Positions 18,134 to 26,699 of a stretch of DNA of 64,000 nucleotides are shown here, in pieces. The translations under genes and the position numbers were made by a program. Positions within the stretch are counted from its first letter, which is position 1, and every line of letters starts with the position of its first letter. Location of the stretch: positions 62,001 through 126,000 of the forward strand of contig NZ_QFWT01000004.1 in assembly GCF_003144035.1 (NCBI RefSeq), given 5' to 3'. This DNA comes from Vibrio albus (GTDB taxonomy: Bacteria; Pseudomonadota; Gammaproteobacteria; Enterobacterales; Vibrionaceae). The notes beneath the pieces are model-generated. The model was not told the origin of the DNA. It did no database searches and saw only the letters and a program-made list of their open reading frames with translations.

Positions 18134-18748
18134 ATGCCTCAAGCAAACTCCGTTGTCGTACTCGACTTTGAAACCACTGGCCTATCTCCTAATCTTGGTG
18201 ACCGCGCTATTGAAATTGGTGCAGTTAAATTAGTCGATGGTGAGGTTGTCGATAGTTTTCAGCAATTAATGAATCCTGGCTTCAGAGTAAGCTCATTCAT
18301 TGAAAGTTATACCGGCATCACCAATAACATGTTACGTACAGCGCCAAGCTGCGATGAGGTGATGGCATCGTTTAGTGAATTCATTGCCGATGATAATCTT
18401 ATAGCTCACAACGCTTCGTTCGATAAACGATTTTTAGACGCAGAGCTTGAGAGAATCAACTGTGGTTATGCAGGAGAGTTCGCTTGCTCCTTACTGGTGG
18501 CAAGACGACTGATTCAAGAGGCACCATCACACAAACTAGGTGAGCTTGTTCGCTACAAAAACATCGATAACGACGGTGTTTTTCACCGAGCATTAGCAGA
18601 TGCGCAAATGACAGCCAAACTTTGGCTTCAAATGGTAGAGGACTTAGAGCTGTCAGGAATCGTCAATCCAAGCTTTGAGTTTATGCAAACCGTTAGTAAA
18701 ACAGCAAAAGGGAAAGTAAACCTACTACTGGCTAAAAGCCGTGTTTAA
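18134..18748 (+). CDS. DEDDh 3'-5' exonuclease (DnaQ/PolC epsilon-like)
   Basis: This is a stand-alone exonuclease of the DnaQ fold that removes nucleotides from DNA or RNA 3' ends. The motifs are Exo I DFETTG near residue 12, Exo [16 protein letters not shown] near 95 and Exo [16 protein letters not shown] near 153, including the catalytic His and the last Asp, so all DEDDh residues appear present. The ATG at 18134 is chosen over an in-frame TTG at 18122 because a weak GGA lies 8-9 nt upstream and the fold starts soon after. It lies just outside att copy 2 and may belong to the chromosome or to a further decayed element. Confidence 0.88.
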   Translation: MPQANSVVVLDFETTGLSPNLGDRAIEIGAVKLVDGEVVDSFQQLMNPGFRVSSFIESYTGITNNMLRTAPSCDEVMASFSEFIADDNLIAHNASFDKRFLDAELERINCGYAGEFACSLLVARRLIQEAPSHKLGELVRYKNIDNDGVFHRALADAQMTAKLWLQMVEDLELSGIVNPSFEFMQTVSKTAKGKVNLLLAKSRV

Positions 18749-18842
18749 CTCACTCGGGTTCTACCCCGTTTTCACGGATGGTTTAGTAAAGGCGTAAACT
18801 TGCGGTCTTGAATCGGCTAGCCTCCCGTAGACCAGCGATTAG

Positions 18843-18888
18843 TTGATCTAACTTGATCGGTTACTTGATCGCTAGCTTGATCGGTACA
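18843..18888. repeat. Iteron-like direct repeats
   Basis: Four successive units begin with TTGATC, three of them 12 bp long (TTGATCGGTTAC, TTGATCGCTAGC, TTGATCGGTACA). They lie 30 bp from the integrase relic and could be integrase arm sites or regulator sites. Confidence 0.5.
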
Positions 18889-18916
18889 TAGTCGCGATCA
18901 TGTTCATTTTTACGGT

Positions 18917-19078
18917 TTATCCGATTAAACTGACGGCGGAGGCTTTATGTTCCGGTGCTAGGTGGGCGTACCTAAGGGTCATTTTCGGCTCTGTGTGACC
19001 AAGCCGTTCGCGAACCGTATTTAAATCAACCCCAGCCATCACCAACTTACTGGCAAAGGCTAATCTGAGGTTTGATTT
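18917..19078 (-). pseudogene. Tyrosine integrase, C-terminal relic
   Basis: The minus strand reads [33 protein letters not shown] and [20 protein letters not shown] to a stop at 18917. This is the end of a XerC/phage-type integrase, including the LGH box and the nucleophile Tyr in LRYAH. The HxLR box that should start the segment is degraded and nothing upstream is in frame, so only about 52 codons remain. It is unrelated in detail to the intact integrase at 10906. Confidence 0.8.
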
Positions 19079-19153
19079 ATTGCCGAATATGACTATTGAT
19101 ATATATAATCGCTACCTTGTTAGAGTTAAACCCAAACATCGTAACGAGTTTAT

Positions 19154-19660
19154 ATGTTAGTTTTTACCATTACTTCATTGCTTCTTGCATTACTGGCCCT
19201 CCTTTCATACTACTTGCGTAAGGAGGCTCAGAGCAAAAAGGCTTCACAGGCCGCCAGAAAAACACTTACCACGCGTATCGAGAAGTTGAAAAACAGCTTT
19301 AAAAGTGATTTACAAGAGCTTGTATCTTTAGGGGTTCTGTCCCCAAGCGGGCTGGACACTGTAAACAGGTTGCCTAACTACTATTTCGTTTTTCAACCAG
19401 TCACAGCGGAAAATGTGGAACACTATGAGCTGTTATTAGGAAACTTGCGTAACGCTATTAATAGTAAATTGTTATCTGCCCCGGAAGAAGACGATCGTTC
19501 TTCTTTCCTACAGAAGTTGCTAAATCAACTCGTTTCCTCTTTGCCTTCCACTGCGAGCGGCTACAATGCAAGCTTTTATCGCAATGATTTGCCCGTACTC
19601 ATACGGAGAGTTGAGGATGCTCAGGTTCAATTAGGTGAAGACGCTACTGCGACTAGCTAG
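19154..19660 (+). CDS. Membrane-anchored hypothetical protein (168 aa)
   Basis: The first 22 residues form one hydrophobic helix (VFTITSLLLALLALLSYYL), followed by a basic stretch and a likely coiled coil (about 30-60), which suggests an inner-membrane anchor with a cytoplasmic soluble part. The rest is helical with no known motif. The ribosome binding site is weak. I do not recognise the family. It lies at the edge between the accessory region and the glycerate genes. Confidence 0.6.
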   Translation: MLVFTITSLLLALLALLSYYLRKEAQSKKASQAARKTLTTRIEKLKNSFKSDLQELVSLGVLSPSGLDTVNRLPNYYFVFQPVTAENVEHYELLLGNLRNAINSKLLSAPEEDDRSSFLQKLLNQLVSSLPSTASGYNASFYRNDLPVLIRRVEDAQVQLGEDATATS

Positions 19661-19830
19661 GAAGCTATGTAAATAACCATTCTATTTTAACGTCAATACC
19701 CAGAGGTCAATGACACCACCGTGTTTACGATACCTTCTCTCATGACAAGCAACCGTGAATAGACATGTTTTATTCTGCTGACAGGCGAAACAACCTCATT
19801 TTCTGTATTAAAAAATAGCGTTCAGGTTGG

Positions 19831-19859
19831 GAAAGAGGAAGCCGTAAGGCCTCCTCTTC
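19831..19859 (-). terminator. Terminator after glycerate kinase
   Basis: On the minus strand GAAGAGGA pairs with TCCTCTTTC around a GGCCTTACGGC centre, just after the glycerate kinase stop. The T run after the stem is weak. Confidence 0.5.
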
Positions 19860-19871
19860 AACATTTAGACG

Positions 19872-21005
19872 TTAACTCTTCATGCAATAAACGGCTGCGA
19901 TATTGCGAGAGGTCAGCTCAACGTTCTCAGCCGCTTCTGCAAGAGCCGTCGTCAGCTCAACCGCCCGATTGACTACCGAGAAGACGGCATCAATGCCGTG
20001 AGCATGCACAACCCCACAGTCGGCAGACAGAGAGCCTGCAATACCGATAACGGGCACATCATATTTCTTCGCTGTGCGTGCAACACCAATTGGCGTTTTT
20101 CCATGGATTGTCTGGCTGTCGATACGCCCTTCACCCGTAATCACCAAATCGGCACTGGCCACAACTTCACTCAGATTAACCGCATCCATTACGATCTCGA
20201 TCCCCGGGCGAAGTTCCGCTTCTAACAGACCCAACAGCGCAGCACCCAGTCCGCCTGCTGCGCCTGCGCCGGCCATATCGGCGACATCGCGATTCAGTTG
20301 AGACTTCATTACCTGAGCATAGTAAGCCAGATTCTCATCCAACTTCTTCACCATCTCAGGAGTCGCCCCTTTCTGGGGACCAAAGACATGCGACGCGCCC
20401 TTCGGACCACATAACGGGTTATCCACGTCACAAGCAACCTCAAGACGAGTAGCCGCCAGACGAGGATCCAGATCCGACATATCAATGGTGACCAGTTTAT
20501 TCAGCTCACCGCCACCATAACCCAGCTCGTTACCTTCGCCATCCAGCATGCGAATACCCAGAGCCTGAGCCATACCCAGCCCGCCATCGTTAGTGGCGCT
20601 GCCACCAATACCGATAATGATATGCTCCACTCCTTTATCCAGTACGGCTTTGATCAGTTCACCGGTACCGTAGGTGGTGGTTTTTAGCGGGTTACGTAAT
20701 GCGGGGTCAACAAGGTGTAACCCCGATGCGGCTGCCATCTCAATGATTGCCGTTTTACCATCACCAAACAGACCATAAAAGCCGTCAACGAGTTCACCTA
20801 AAGGGCCGGTAACTGGATGGCTGATAATGTCACCGCCAGTGGCATCCACCAGTGACTGTACAGTACCTTCACCGCCGTCTGCCATCGGTAACTTAATGTA
20901 CTCAGCATTGGGTAAAACCTGTCTGAATCCGTTTTCAATCGCTGTCGCAACTTCCATTGCAGTCAGGCTTTCTTTATAAGAATCAGGAGCAATTACAATT
21001 TTCAT
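19872..21005 (-). CDS. glxK: Glycerate kinase (GlxK/GarK family)
   Basis: Phosphorylates D-glycerate with ATP, probably to 2-phosphoglycerate, feeding lower glycolysis. The sequence shows the family start MKIVIAPDSYKESLTA, the glycine-rich MADGGEGTVQSLV near residue 43, IIGIGGSATNDGGLGMAQALG near 130 and the late VITGEGRIDSQTIHGKTP motif. The length of 377 aa is normal. It lies 18 bp after the GntP permease gene, so the two form an operon for uptake and phosphorylation of glycerate, probably under the CdaR protein encoded just upstream. Confidence 0.95.
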   Translation of the reverse strand: MKIVIAPDSYKESLTAMEVATAIENGFRQVLPNAEYIKLPMADGGEGTVQSLVDATGGDIISHPVTGPLGELVDGFYGLFGDGKTAIIEMAAASGLHLVDPALRNPLKTTTYGTGELIKAVLDKGVEHIIIGIGGSATNDGGLGMAQALGIRMLDGEGNELGYGGGELNKLVTIDMSDLDPRLAATRLEVACDVDNPLCGPKGASHVFGPQKGATPEMVKKLDENLAYYAQVMKSQLNRDVADMAGAGAAGGLGAALLGLLEAELRPGIEIVMDAVNLSEVVASADLVITGEGRIDSQTIHGKTPIGVARTAKKYDVPVIGIAGSLSADCGVVHAHGIDAVFSVVNRAVELTTALAEAAENVELTSRNIAAVYCMKS

Positions 21006-21023
21006 ATTTAAACCTCAATAGCG

Positions 21024-22289
21024 TTATACAAACAGTCCGAACACACCAAACATCATTACCGAAACGAACGCGATCATCAGACCGACAGCCGATTCATAAG
21101 GAATAAGTTTCAGTCGTTCATGAATATTCATATGAACAGCACCGCCCGTGGCGTGGAAGAAGCTACCATGTGGCATGTGATCCAGTACCGTAGCACCAGA
21201 GTGAATCATTGCAGCCCCGGCCAGTGCAGGAACACCCAATTCCAGAATGGTGTGACCGAAAACGTTAGACGCAACCGCGGTACCGGCAGTGGTAGAGGCA
21301 GTAGCCAGTGACATCATCGCACCGGAGATGGGTGCCAGCAGGAAAGAAGGCAGACCAGAAGCGGTCAGCAGGTCGATCAAACCACCTTTTAAGCCAGAGT
21401 TAGCAATTATACCAGCCAGAGTACCAGTACCAAGCAACATGACAGCAACCGGAGCCATACGAGTCAGGCCCGATACCGCAAAGTGGTTGGTATCATTGAA
21501 TCGACCCATCACAACAGCACCAATCAGACCACCCAGTGGCAGTGCGATAAGAGGATCAACTCTGATACCAGCAATAGGACGAAGCGCCAGCAGAGCAATG
21601 GCAACCAGTGGTGCAATAATCGCTGCGCCAAATTTTGGCAGTTTGGTATAGTCAACCGCAACGACTTCATGCTCCGTTACCTTGTTGCCTTTGTGTACCA
21701 GACGCTTCGCAATGAAGTAAGCCAGTACCAGACCACATAAGCCCGGAATCACACCAGCAGCCATAACAGAAGTGAGAGGAACATTGAATGCGTCCGCTGC
21801 AGCAATGGCATTCGGGTTTGGTGACATCACGTTACCCGCTTTACCGCCACCGACCATCGCCAGCAGGATAGCCGTCTTAGAGATATCGGCACGGCGTGCT
21901 ATCGCCAATGCAATTGGAGAGACGGTAATAACGGCAACGTCAACAAATACGCCAACGGCAGTCAGGATCATGGTTGCCAGCGCGAGCGCTAACAAAGCAC
22001 GGGTTTCACCGACTTTCTTAACGATCGTTTCTGCAATGGAAGTCGCCGCACCGGACTCAATCAGAACACCAGCCAGAACACCCGCAGCCAGAATACGAAG
22101 TACCGATGTCACAATGCCTTGCGCACCACCAATCATCAGGCCCACGGTATCGGTCAGAGACACGCCACCGACCACACCACCAATGAGAGCACCGATGATC
22201 ATGCCATAGGCTGGCGGAACTTTTTTCAGAATAAGAGCGATAGCAACAACCAACGCCGCGAGAGCACCCAGAGTAGAGACTTCAATCAT
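21024..22289 (-). CDS. GntP-family permease, probable glycerate transporter
   Basis: Inner-membrane symporter of the gluconate/GntP family, 421 aa with about 12 hydrophobic segments, starting with LGALAALVVAIALILKK. Family-like glycine-rich loops are visible (GALIGGVVGGVSL, VGGGKAGNVMSPNPNAIAAA, GTLAGIIANSGLKGGL). The substrate cannot be read from the sequence; the downstream glycerate kinase and upstream CdaR suggest glycerate or a related sugar acid. Confidence 0.92.
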   Translation of the reverse strand: MIEVSTLGALAALVVAIALILKKVPPAYGMIIGALIGGVVGGVSLTDTVGLMIGGAQGIVTSVLRILAAGVLAGVLIESGAATSIAETIVKKVGETRALLALALATMILTAVGVFVDVAVITVSPIALAIARRADISKTAILLAMVGGGKAGNVMSPNPNAIAAADAFNVPLTSVMAAGVIPGLCGLVLAYFIAKRLVHKGNKVTEHEVVAVDYTKLPKFGAAIIAPLVAIALLALRPIAGIRVDPLIALPLGGLIGAVVMGRFNDTNHFAVSGLTRMAPVAVMLLGTGTLAGIIANSGLKGGLIDLLTASGLPSFLLAPISGAMMSLATASTTAGTAVASNVFGHTILELGVPALAGAAMIHSGATVLDHMPHGSFFHATGGAVHMNIHERLKLIPYESAVGLMIAFVSVMMFGVFGLFV

Positions 22290-22421
22290 TTTCTATTTCC
22301 ACAACATATGTAAGAGTAATTTTGTGTCGAATATAGGGGCTAACGTCAGAAGAGTCTTTAGAGGTTACTACAAATTTTCCGCACCGAAGGCCACCCTTTT
22401 TTGTGCACCTGAACAAAAATA

Positions 22422-23573
22422 CTATTTTTCAGCGAAAAGATTCACCGCAAGATAAAGCTGAAATAAATCATTTAAGCGATTGATATTTAAAGAGGTAACC
22501 TGTTCAGTTTTGTCTAACCGATATCTGAGCGTATTTCGGTGAATATGCAGCGTTTGGCAAGTTCGACATGCGTCACAATCTTGTTCGAAATATTCTTGCA
22601 GAGTCCGGATTAATACTCCTTTAGTATCATATTCCTGAAGGCGCTGATAAGGCTGTCTCAACTGCTCCGCTTTCCAGGGTTCAGCCATAATACTGCTCAT
22701 CAGCACAGGTAACTTATGGTCCTGATAAAAGAAAACATCCCCGGTTTTGTTGGCTGTGGTCTGCATAGTAAGCTGAGCGGTTTCAAACGATTTTGCCAGC
22801 CCGTCAACGCCCTGAAAGTAGTCACCAAGGGCCATTTTGATGGTGAATTTACCTTCTTTACGTATCCGTTTCAGTAGCTGATTAATACGTTTCGTCTCGA
22901 CATCTCGTGACCAGTTGTCCGGGGTTAAAGTGATGGGCTTTAGCACAACAACTTCTTTTTTCGAAACCGACAGTATCCCGACAAGGTTATCCCGTTCCGG
23001 GTATTCAAGGAGGTGAACAAGATGCTGAAGATGCTCTAACGAAAAAGAGATATTTTTGTCCGGAATGACTTTAACAAGGACAGCAATACGGGGCTGTGAC
23101 AGGTCAAGCCCCAGACGTTCCGCAATAGAGCTCAGTTGCACATCATTAAGTCTGACTCCCTGGATCAACTGCAATACCAGCTCTTCACGATGACGCTTAT
23201 TCCACTGAACCTCTGACATGAGCGCCGCCTGCTCGACAATCAATTCGGCCGTCATTTTTACCAGTTCGCCGTAATGATGCACTTCTTCCGGCATACCTGA
23301 AATGCCAATGACACCGATGATTTTGCCAAGGTGGAAAATCGGCAGGTTGATTCCGGGTTTGACGCCTTTAAGGTTCTCTGCTGTGGCCTGGTCAATCTCG
23401 ACAACCCGACACTCTGTAATGGCAAGTACCGCGCCTTCATGTTTCTGATGCAAACGCGCTGGATCACCGGAACCAATAATCCGGCCTTTATCATCCATCA
23501 CGTTAATGGAATAAGAGATGATTTTCATTGTGCGAGCGACGATTTGTCGCGCAATAATTTCGTTTAACTGCAT
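22422..23573 (-). CDS. cdaR: CdaR-family sugar diacid/glycerate regulator
   Basis: Transcriptional activator. Residues 1-135 form the sugar-diacid-binding domain (GRIIGSGDPARLHQKHEGA). The C-terminus is a PucR-type helix-turn-helix (CQTLHIHRNTLRYRLDKTE near 345-363). The length of 383 aa matches E. coli CdaR, which responds to glycerate-type ligands. It is upstream of and collinear with the permease and glycerate kinase genes and probably activates them. Confidence 0.93.
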   Translation of the reverse strand: MQLNEIIARQIVARTMKIISYSINVMDDKGRIIGSGDPARLHQKHEGAVLAITECRVVEIDQATAENLKGVKPGINLPIFHLGKIIGVIGISGMPEEVHHYGELVKMTAELIVEQAALMSEVQWNKRHREELVLQLIQGVRLNDVQLSSIAERLGLDLSQPRIAVLVKVIPDKNISFSLEHLQHLVHLLEYPERDNLVGILSVSKKEVVVLKPITLTPDNWSRDVETKRINQLLKRIRKEGKFTIKMALGDYFQGVDGLAKSFETAQLTMQTTANKTGDVFFYQDHKLPVLMSSIMAEPWKAEQLRQPYQRLQEYDTKGVLIRTLQEYFEQDCDACRTCQTLHIHRNTLRYRLDKTEQVTSLNINRLNDLFQLYLAVNLFAEK

Positions 23574-23730
23574 CAGATAAAGTGAGGTAGCGGAATCAAT
23601 GCGCAGATAATAACACCCTAAAGCGGGCCGCTAAAAGGTGTGATAGTGCAGGCAACACAATCTTTGGGGGTAACCGATAGCACCGTAGACCCGATTCGCC
23701 CAGCTCTACACTTAATAACCGTTTTGAACC

Positions 23731-23763
23731 AAAAAGCGCAGCCGGTTTACCCTGCTGCGCCTT
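23731..23763 (-). terminator. Terminator after gbcB
   Basis: On the minus strand AAGGCGCAGC pairs with GCTGCGC followed by TTTTT; loop about 11 nt. A good rho-independent terminator 65 bp beyond the gbcB stop. Confidence 0.75.
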
Positions 23764-23828
23764 ATGCTTAGAGAGCCTTTCTTAGAAAACTATAGTTAGA
23801 GAACCATTTCCCCCATAAGAGAACGGAC

Positions 23829-24956
23829 TTAATATTCCACGACCAAATCACCCTTAGGTGCACTACAGCAGGAAAGCACGTATCCCTCTTCCACATCTTC
23901 GTCAGTAATCCCGCCATTATGGGTCATCTCGACATCGCCTTTGACAACCTTCACCTTACAGGTACCACAGATGCCCATACCACAAGCTTTAGGGATCGTC
24001 AGGCCGGCTTTCGCCGCGGCGGCGTGTACCGTTTCACCTGGTGCAACTTCAACGGTTTTATCGCTTTCGGTAAAGGCGACTTCTATCAACTCACTAGGCA
24101 GAATCGCTTCCGCTTCTTCTGCCGCAATCTCGGCATCCTGTGTTGCCTGCTCTTCGATCTCGTCCGGTGTCGGACCAAAGGCTTCTTCATGGTAATGATT
24201 CATATCAAAACCAAGGCCTTCCAGCATCCGTTTTACCGCTCGCATATACGGTGTTGGCCCGCAGCAGAACACTTCCCGTTCCATCAGATCCGGTGTGGTC
24301 ATCAGCAGTTTGGCTTCATCCAGCATTCCCCGGTATCCCGCCCAGTTCTGACCGGACTCCAGCCGCTCACAGATCAGGTGCAGATGGAAATTAGATATCC
24401 GGGAAGACATAAACTCTAATTCACGATGGAAGATAAGGTCTTGCGGCGTTCTGGCACTATGAACAAACACGATATCAACATCCGTATTGGTATCGTAGGC
24501 CCAGCGCGCCATGGACATAACAGGGGTAATCCCAACGCCACCGGACAGCAATAACATCTTTTCAGCCGGAAAATCGATGCTGTTAAAGTCACCGACCGGT
24601 CCGTGGACCGCTAGCTCTGCACCTTCCTCAATATTGTCATGAATCCAGTTGGACACAAACCCGCCCGGAACTCGCTTTACCGTGATCGAAAAACTGTAAG
24701 GCACCGAAGGCGAGCTCGAAATCGTGTACGAGCGGAATACCTGCTCACCATCAATTTCAAGCTCCAGCGTGACAAACTGTCCCGGCTTGAAAAAGAACAT
24801 GATCGGCTGGTCAGCCATAAAGCAATACGTTTTGGTATCGAAGGTTTCCTTAATGGTTTTTACACACCGGACTGCATGGCGTCCATTACTCCAGACTTGC
24901 GTGGTAACCGGAGTAAAAGACCCACTAGGGGTAAAAGTATCAATCGAGGTATTCAT
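23829..24956 (-). CDS. gbcB: Glycine betaine demethylase, reductase subunit GbcB
   Basis: Carries electrons from NAD(P)H to the Rieske oxygenase GbcA. The order is an FAD-binding ferredoxin-reductase domain (RSYTISSSPSVPYSF), an NAD domain (LLLSGGVGITPVMSMARWA, FCCGPTPYMRAVKR) and a C-terminal plant-type [2Fe-2S] ferredoxin (Cys cluster in CGMGICGTC and a later Cys in VLSCCSAPKGD). The start at 24956 (MNTSIDTF) is preferred to an in-frame ATG at 25028 because GGAG lies about 9 nt upstream. It is divergent from gbcA with a shared 321-bp control region. Confidence 0.93.
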   Translation of the reverse strand: MNTSIDTFTPSGSFTPVTTQVWSNGRHAVRCVKTIKETFDTKTYCFMADQPIMFFFKPGQFVTLELEIDGEQVFRSYTISSSPSVPYSFSITVKRVPGGFVSNWIHDNIEEGAELAVHGPVGDFNSIDFPAEKMLLLSGGVGITPVMSMARWAYDTNTDVDIVFVHSARTPQDLIFHRELEFMSSRISNFHLHLICERLESGQNWAGYRGMLDEAKLLMTTPDLMEREVFCCGPTPYMRAVKRMLEGLGFDMNHYHEEAFGPTPDEIEEQATQDAEIAAEEAEAILPSELIEVAFTESDKTVEVAPGETVHAAAAKAGLTIPKACGMGICGTCKVKVVKGDVEMTHNGGITDEDVEEGYVLSCCSAPKGDLVVEY

Positions 24957-25070
24957 GGCCGGACTCTCCGTAGCGGTATTAAGTGTTGCACCCCTCCATG
25001 GGCTTGTCCGTATTTTTGAGCGATACACTAATAAGCAGTTATCCCTTTACGACATTTGATTATCCAAAAG

Positions 25071-25087
25071 TGTCACAAACCCGAATC
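25071..25087 (+). promoter_or_regulatory. Second, weaker GbdR-like motif in gbcB-gbcA region
   Basis: TGTCACAAACCCGAATC resembles the TGTCGCRAATMGA motif at 25122 with one extra base. A further minus-strand relative (TGTCGTAAAGG) lies at about 25044-25054, facing gbcB. Tentative. Confidence 0.3.
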
Positions 25088-25121
25088 TTTTTTTCCGCTT
25101 GTCTTAAATAACATCACTCCG

Positions 25122-25137
25122 TGTCGCGAATAGACTC
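25122..25137 (+). promoter_or_regulatory. Candidate GbdR operator upstream of gbcA
   Basis: TGTCGCGAATAGACTC closely matches 47914-47929 (upstream of gbdR) and 60749-60764 (minus strand, upstream of glyA). It lies 140 bp before the gbcA start codon. The recurrence is seen in the sequence; assignment to GbdR is inferred from which genes share it. Confidence 0.6.
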
Positions 25138-25277
25138 TTCTGGTTAATAGTAATGATGGCAGGATAAGCCTGACTCCTGACTAACACGCACATAACGTAA
25201 GGTTTAGGCGTCAGGTACTACGCATGGAAGCCCACTCGGGCGTATTTTTCAACATTTCCGAGAAGAAGATAGTAGCA

Positions 25278-26546
25278 ATGACACAGACTGATTTACTCAA
25301 TGTAAGCTACCCTAGCATGGACGTCGCTCGTGAAGAAATGACCAAACTGCTAAGTGAACGCAAACCCGATTATTCACTGCCACGCCCCTTATATAATGAT
25401 CCTTTATTGTTTCGCATTGACGTAGAAGAGATCTTTCATAAGGAATGGTTATTTGTCGGGATGACCAGTGAAATTCCAGCAAAAGGAGACTACTTCACCG
25501 TTGAAATCGCACAAAGTCCCGTGCTTATTGTGCGTGATGCCGACGGTTCCGTGAATGCTTTTCACAATACCTGTCGCCACCGTGGTTCCCGAATCTGTCT
25601 TGAGCACCGAGGTAAAGTGGCCAACCTGGTATGCCCGTATCACCAATGGACCTATGACACGAAAGGTAACCTGCTTTACGCCGGAACCGAAATGGGAGAT
25701 GACTTTGACACCAAGGCTCACGGTCTGCGTCCGGTTAACTGCAAAACCGCCGGAGGGTTTATCTTTATCTGTTTAGCAGACAATCCTCCTGAGTCTGATT
25801 TTGACGAATTTCTGTCGACTCTCGAAGAGTATATGGCCCCATACAACATTGAAGAGACCAAGCTTGCCGTCGAATCCAATATGTACGAAAAAGCCAACTG
25901 GAAACTGGTCATTGAGAATAACCGGGAATGTTATCACTGCGCCGGCAGTCATCCAGAACTTCTTAATACCATCCTGGAGTGGGACGATACTACCGACCCA
26001 AGGGCACCAGCTGACTTTTTAGCCTATTGTGACCGTATGGCTAAAGAGTGGGACGCAGAGAATATTCCTCACCAACATAAAAACTTTGGTGCGAGAAACC
26101 GACTGGTCCGGATGCCGCTTAAGGAAGGCACAGATGTAATGACCATTGATGGTTCTGCGGCCTGTGACAAGCTGATGGGAAGCATCAAGAACAACAAACT
26201 GGGTTCACTGCGTATTCTGCACCTGCCTAACTCCTGGAACCATATGCAGAGTGACCACTTCATTGTGTTCCGTGTTCTGCCAATCTCCGCACAGGAAACC
26301 ATGGTCACCACAAAATGGTTTGTGCACAAAGATGCCGTTGAAGGCGTGGATTACGATCCGGAAAAACTGCGTCAGGTATGGGATGCCACCAATGATCAGG
26401 ACCGTATTCTTGGCGAAGAGAACCAGCGGGGAATCAACTCACTCAGTTATGAACCAGGCCCTTACTCGAAAACCTATGAGTTCGGTGTTATCGATTTTAT
26501 TAACTGGTATTCAGAAAAAATTCAGCAAAATCTTTCTGGAAAATAA
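25278..26546 (+). CDS. gbcA: Glycine betaine demethylase, Rieske oxygenase subunit GbcA
   Basis: Oxidatively removes a methyl group from glycine betaine, giving dimethylglycine and formaldehyde. The Rieske [2Fe-2S] ligands are Cys99 and His101 (CRHRGS) and Cys119 and His122 (CPYHQW). The mononuclear iron site follows in ENNRECYHCAGSHPEL. The ATG at 25278 (MTQTDLL) is preferred to an in-frame ATG at 25224 because the family starts there and GAGAAGAAG lies upstream. Its partner GbcB is divergent. This is the first step of the betaine pathway whose later steps lie at 37-60 kb. Confidence 0.95.
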   Translation: MTQTDLLNVSYPSMDVAREEMTKLLSERKPDYSLPRPLYNDPLLFRIDVEEIFHKEWLFVGMTSEIPAKGDYFTVEIAQSPVLIVRDADGSVNAFHNTCRHRGSRICLEHRGKVANLVCPYHQWTYDTKGNLLYAGTEMGDDFDTKAHGLRPVNCKTAGGFIFICLADNPPESDFDEFLSTLEEYMAPYNIEETKLAVESNMYEKANWKLVIENNRECYHCAGSHPELLNTILEWDDTTDPRAPADFLAYCDRMAKEWDAENIPHQHKNFGARNRLVRMPLKEGTDVMTIDGSAACDKLMGSIKNNKLGSLRILHLPNSWNHMQSDHFIVFRVLPISAQETMVTTKWFVHKDAVEGVDYDPEKLRQVWDATNDQDRILGEENQRGINSLSYEPGPYSKTYEFGVIDFINWYSEKIQQNLSGK

Positions 26547-26556
26547 ACCTATCTCT

Positions 26557-26580
26557 AAGGCCTCATTCGGGGCCTTTTTT
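26557..26580 (+). terminator. Terminator after gbcA
   Basis: AAGGCC stem, 8-nt loop, GGCCTT, then a run of T; 10 bp beyond the gbcA stop. Confidence 0.8.
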
Positions 26581-26699
26581 ATTACCGCATTTTCAAACTC
26601 AAACGCAGGGAGCCCGTAAACATCACCGGCAACCCAAAAGCCCAGCAAGTAAACCTGCTGGGTGAACGGCTATCAATCAGCGAGAACAGGAATTATCGG

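Larger units (their letters stand above)
18749..19153. other. Intergenic region with repeats and an integrase relic
   Basis: There is no intact gene here. It contains four TTGATC-type direct repeats (18843-18888) and the C-terminal remains of a tyrosine integrase on the minus strand (18917-19078). Confidence 0.7.
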
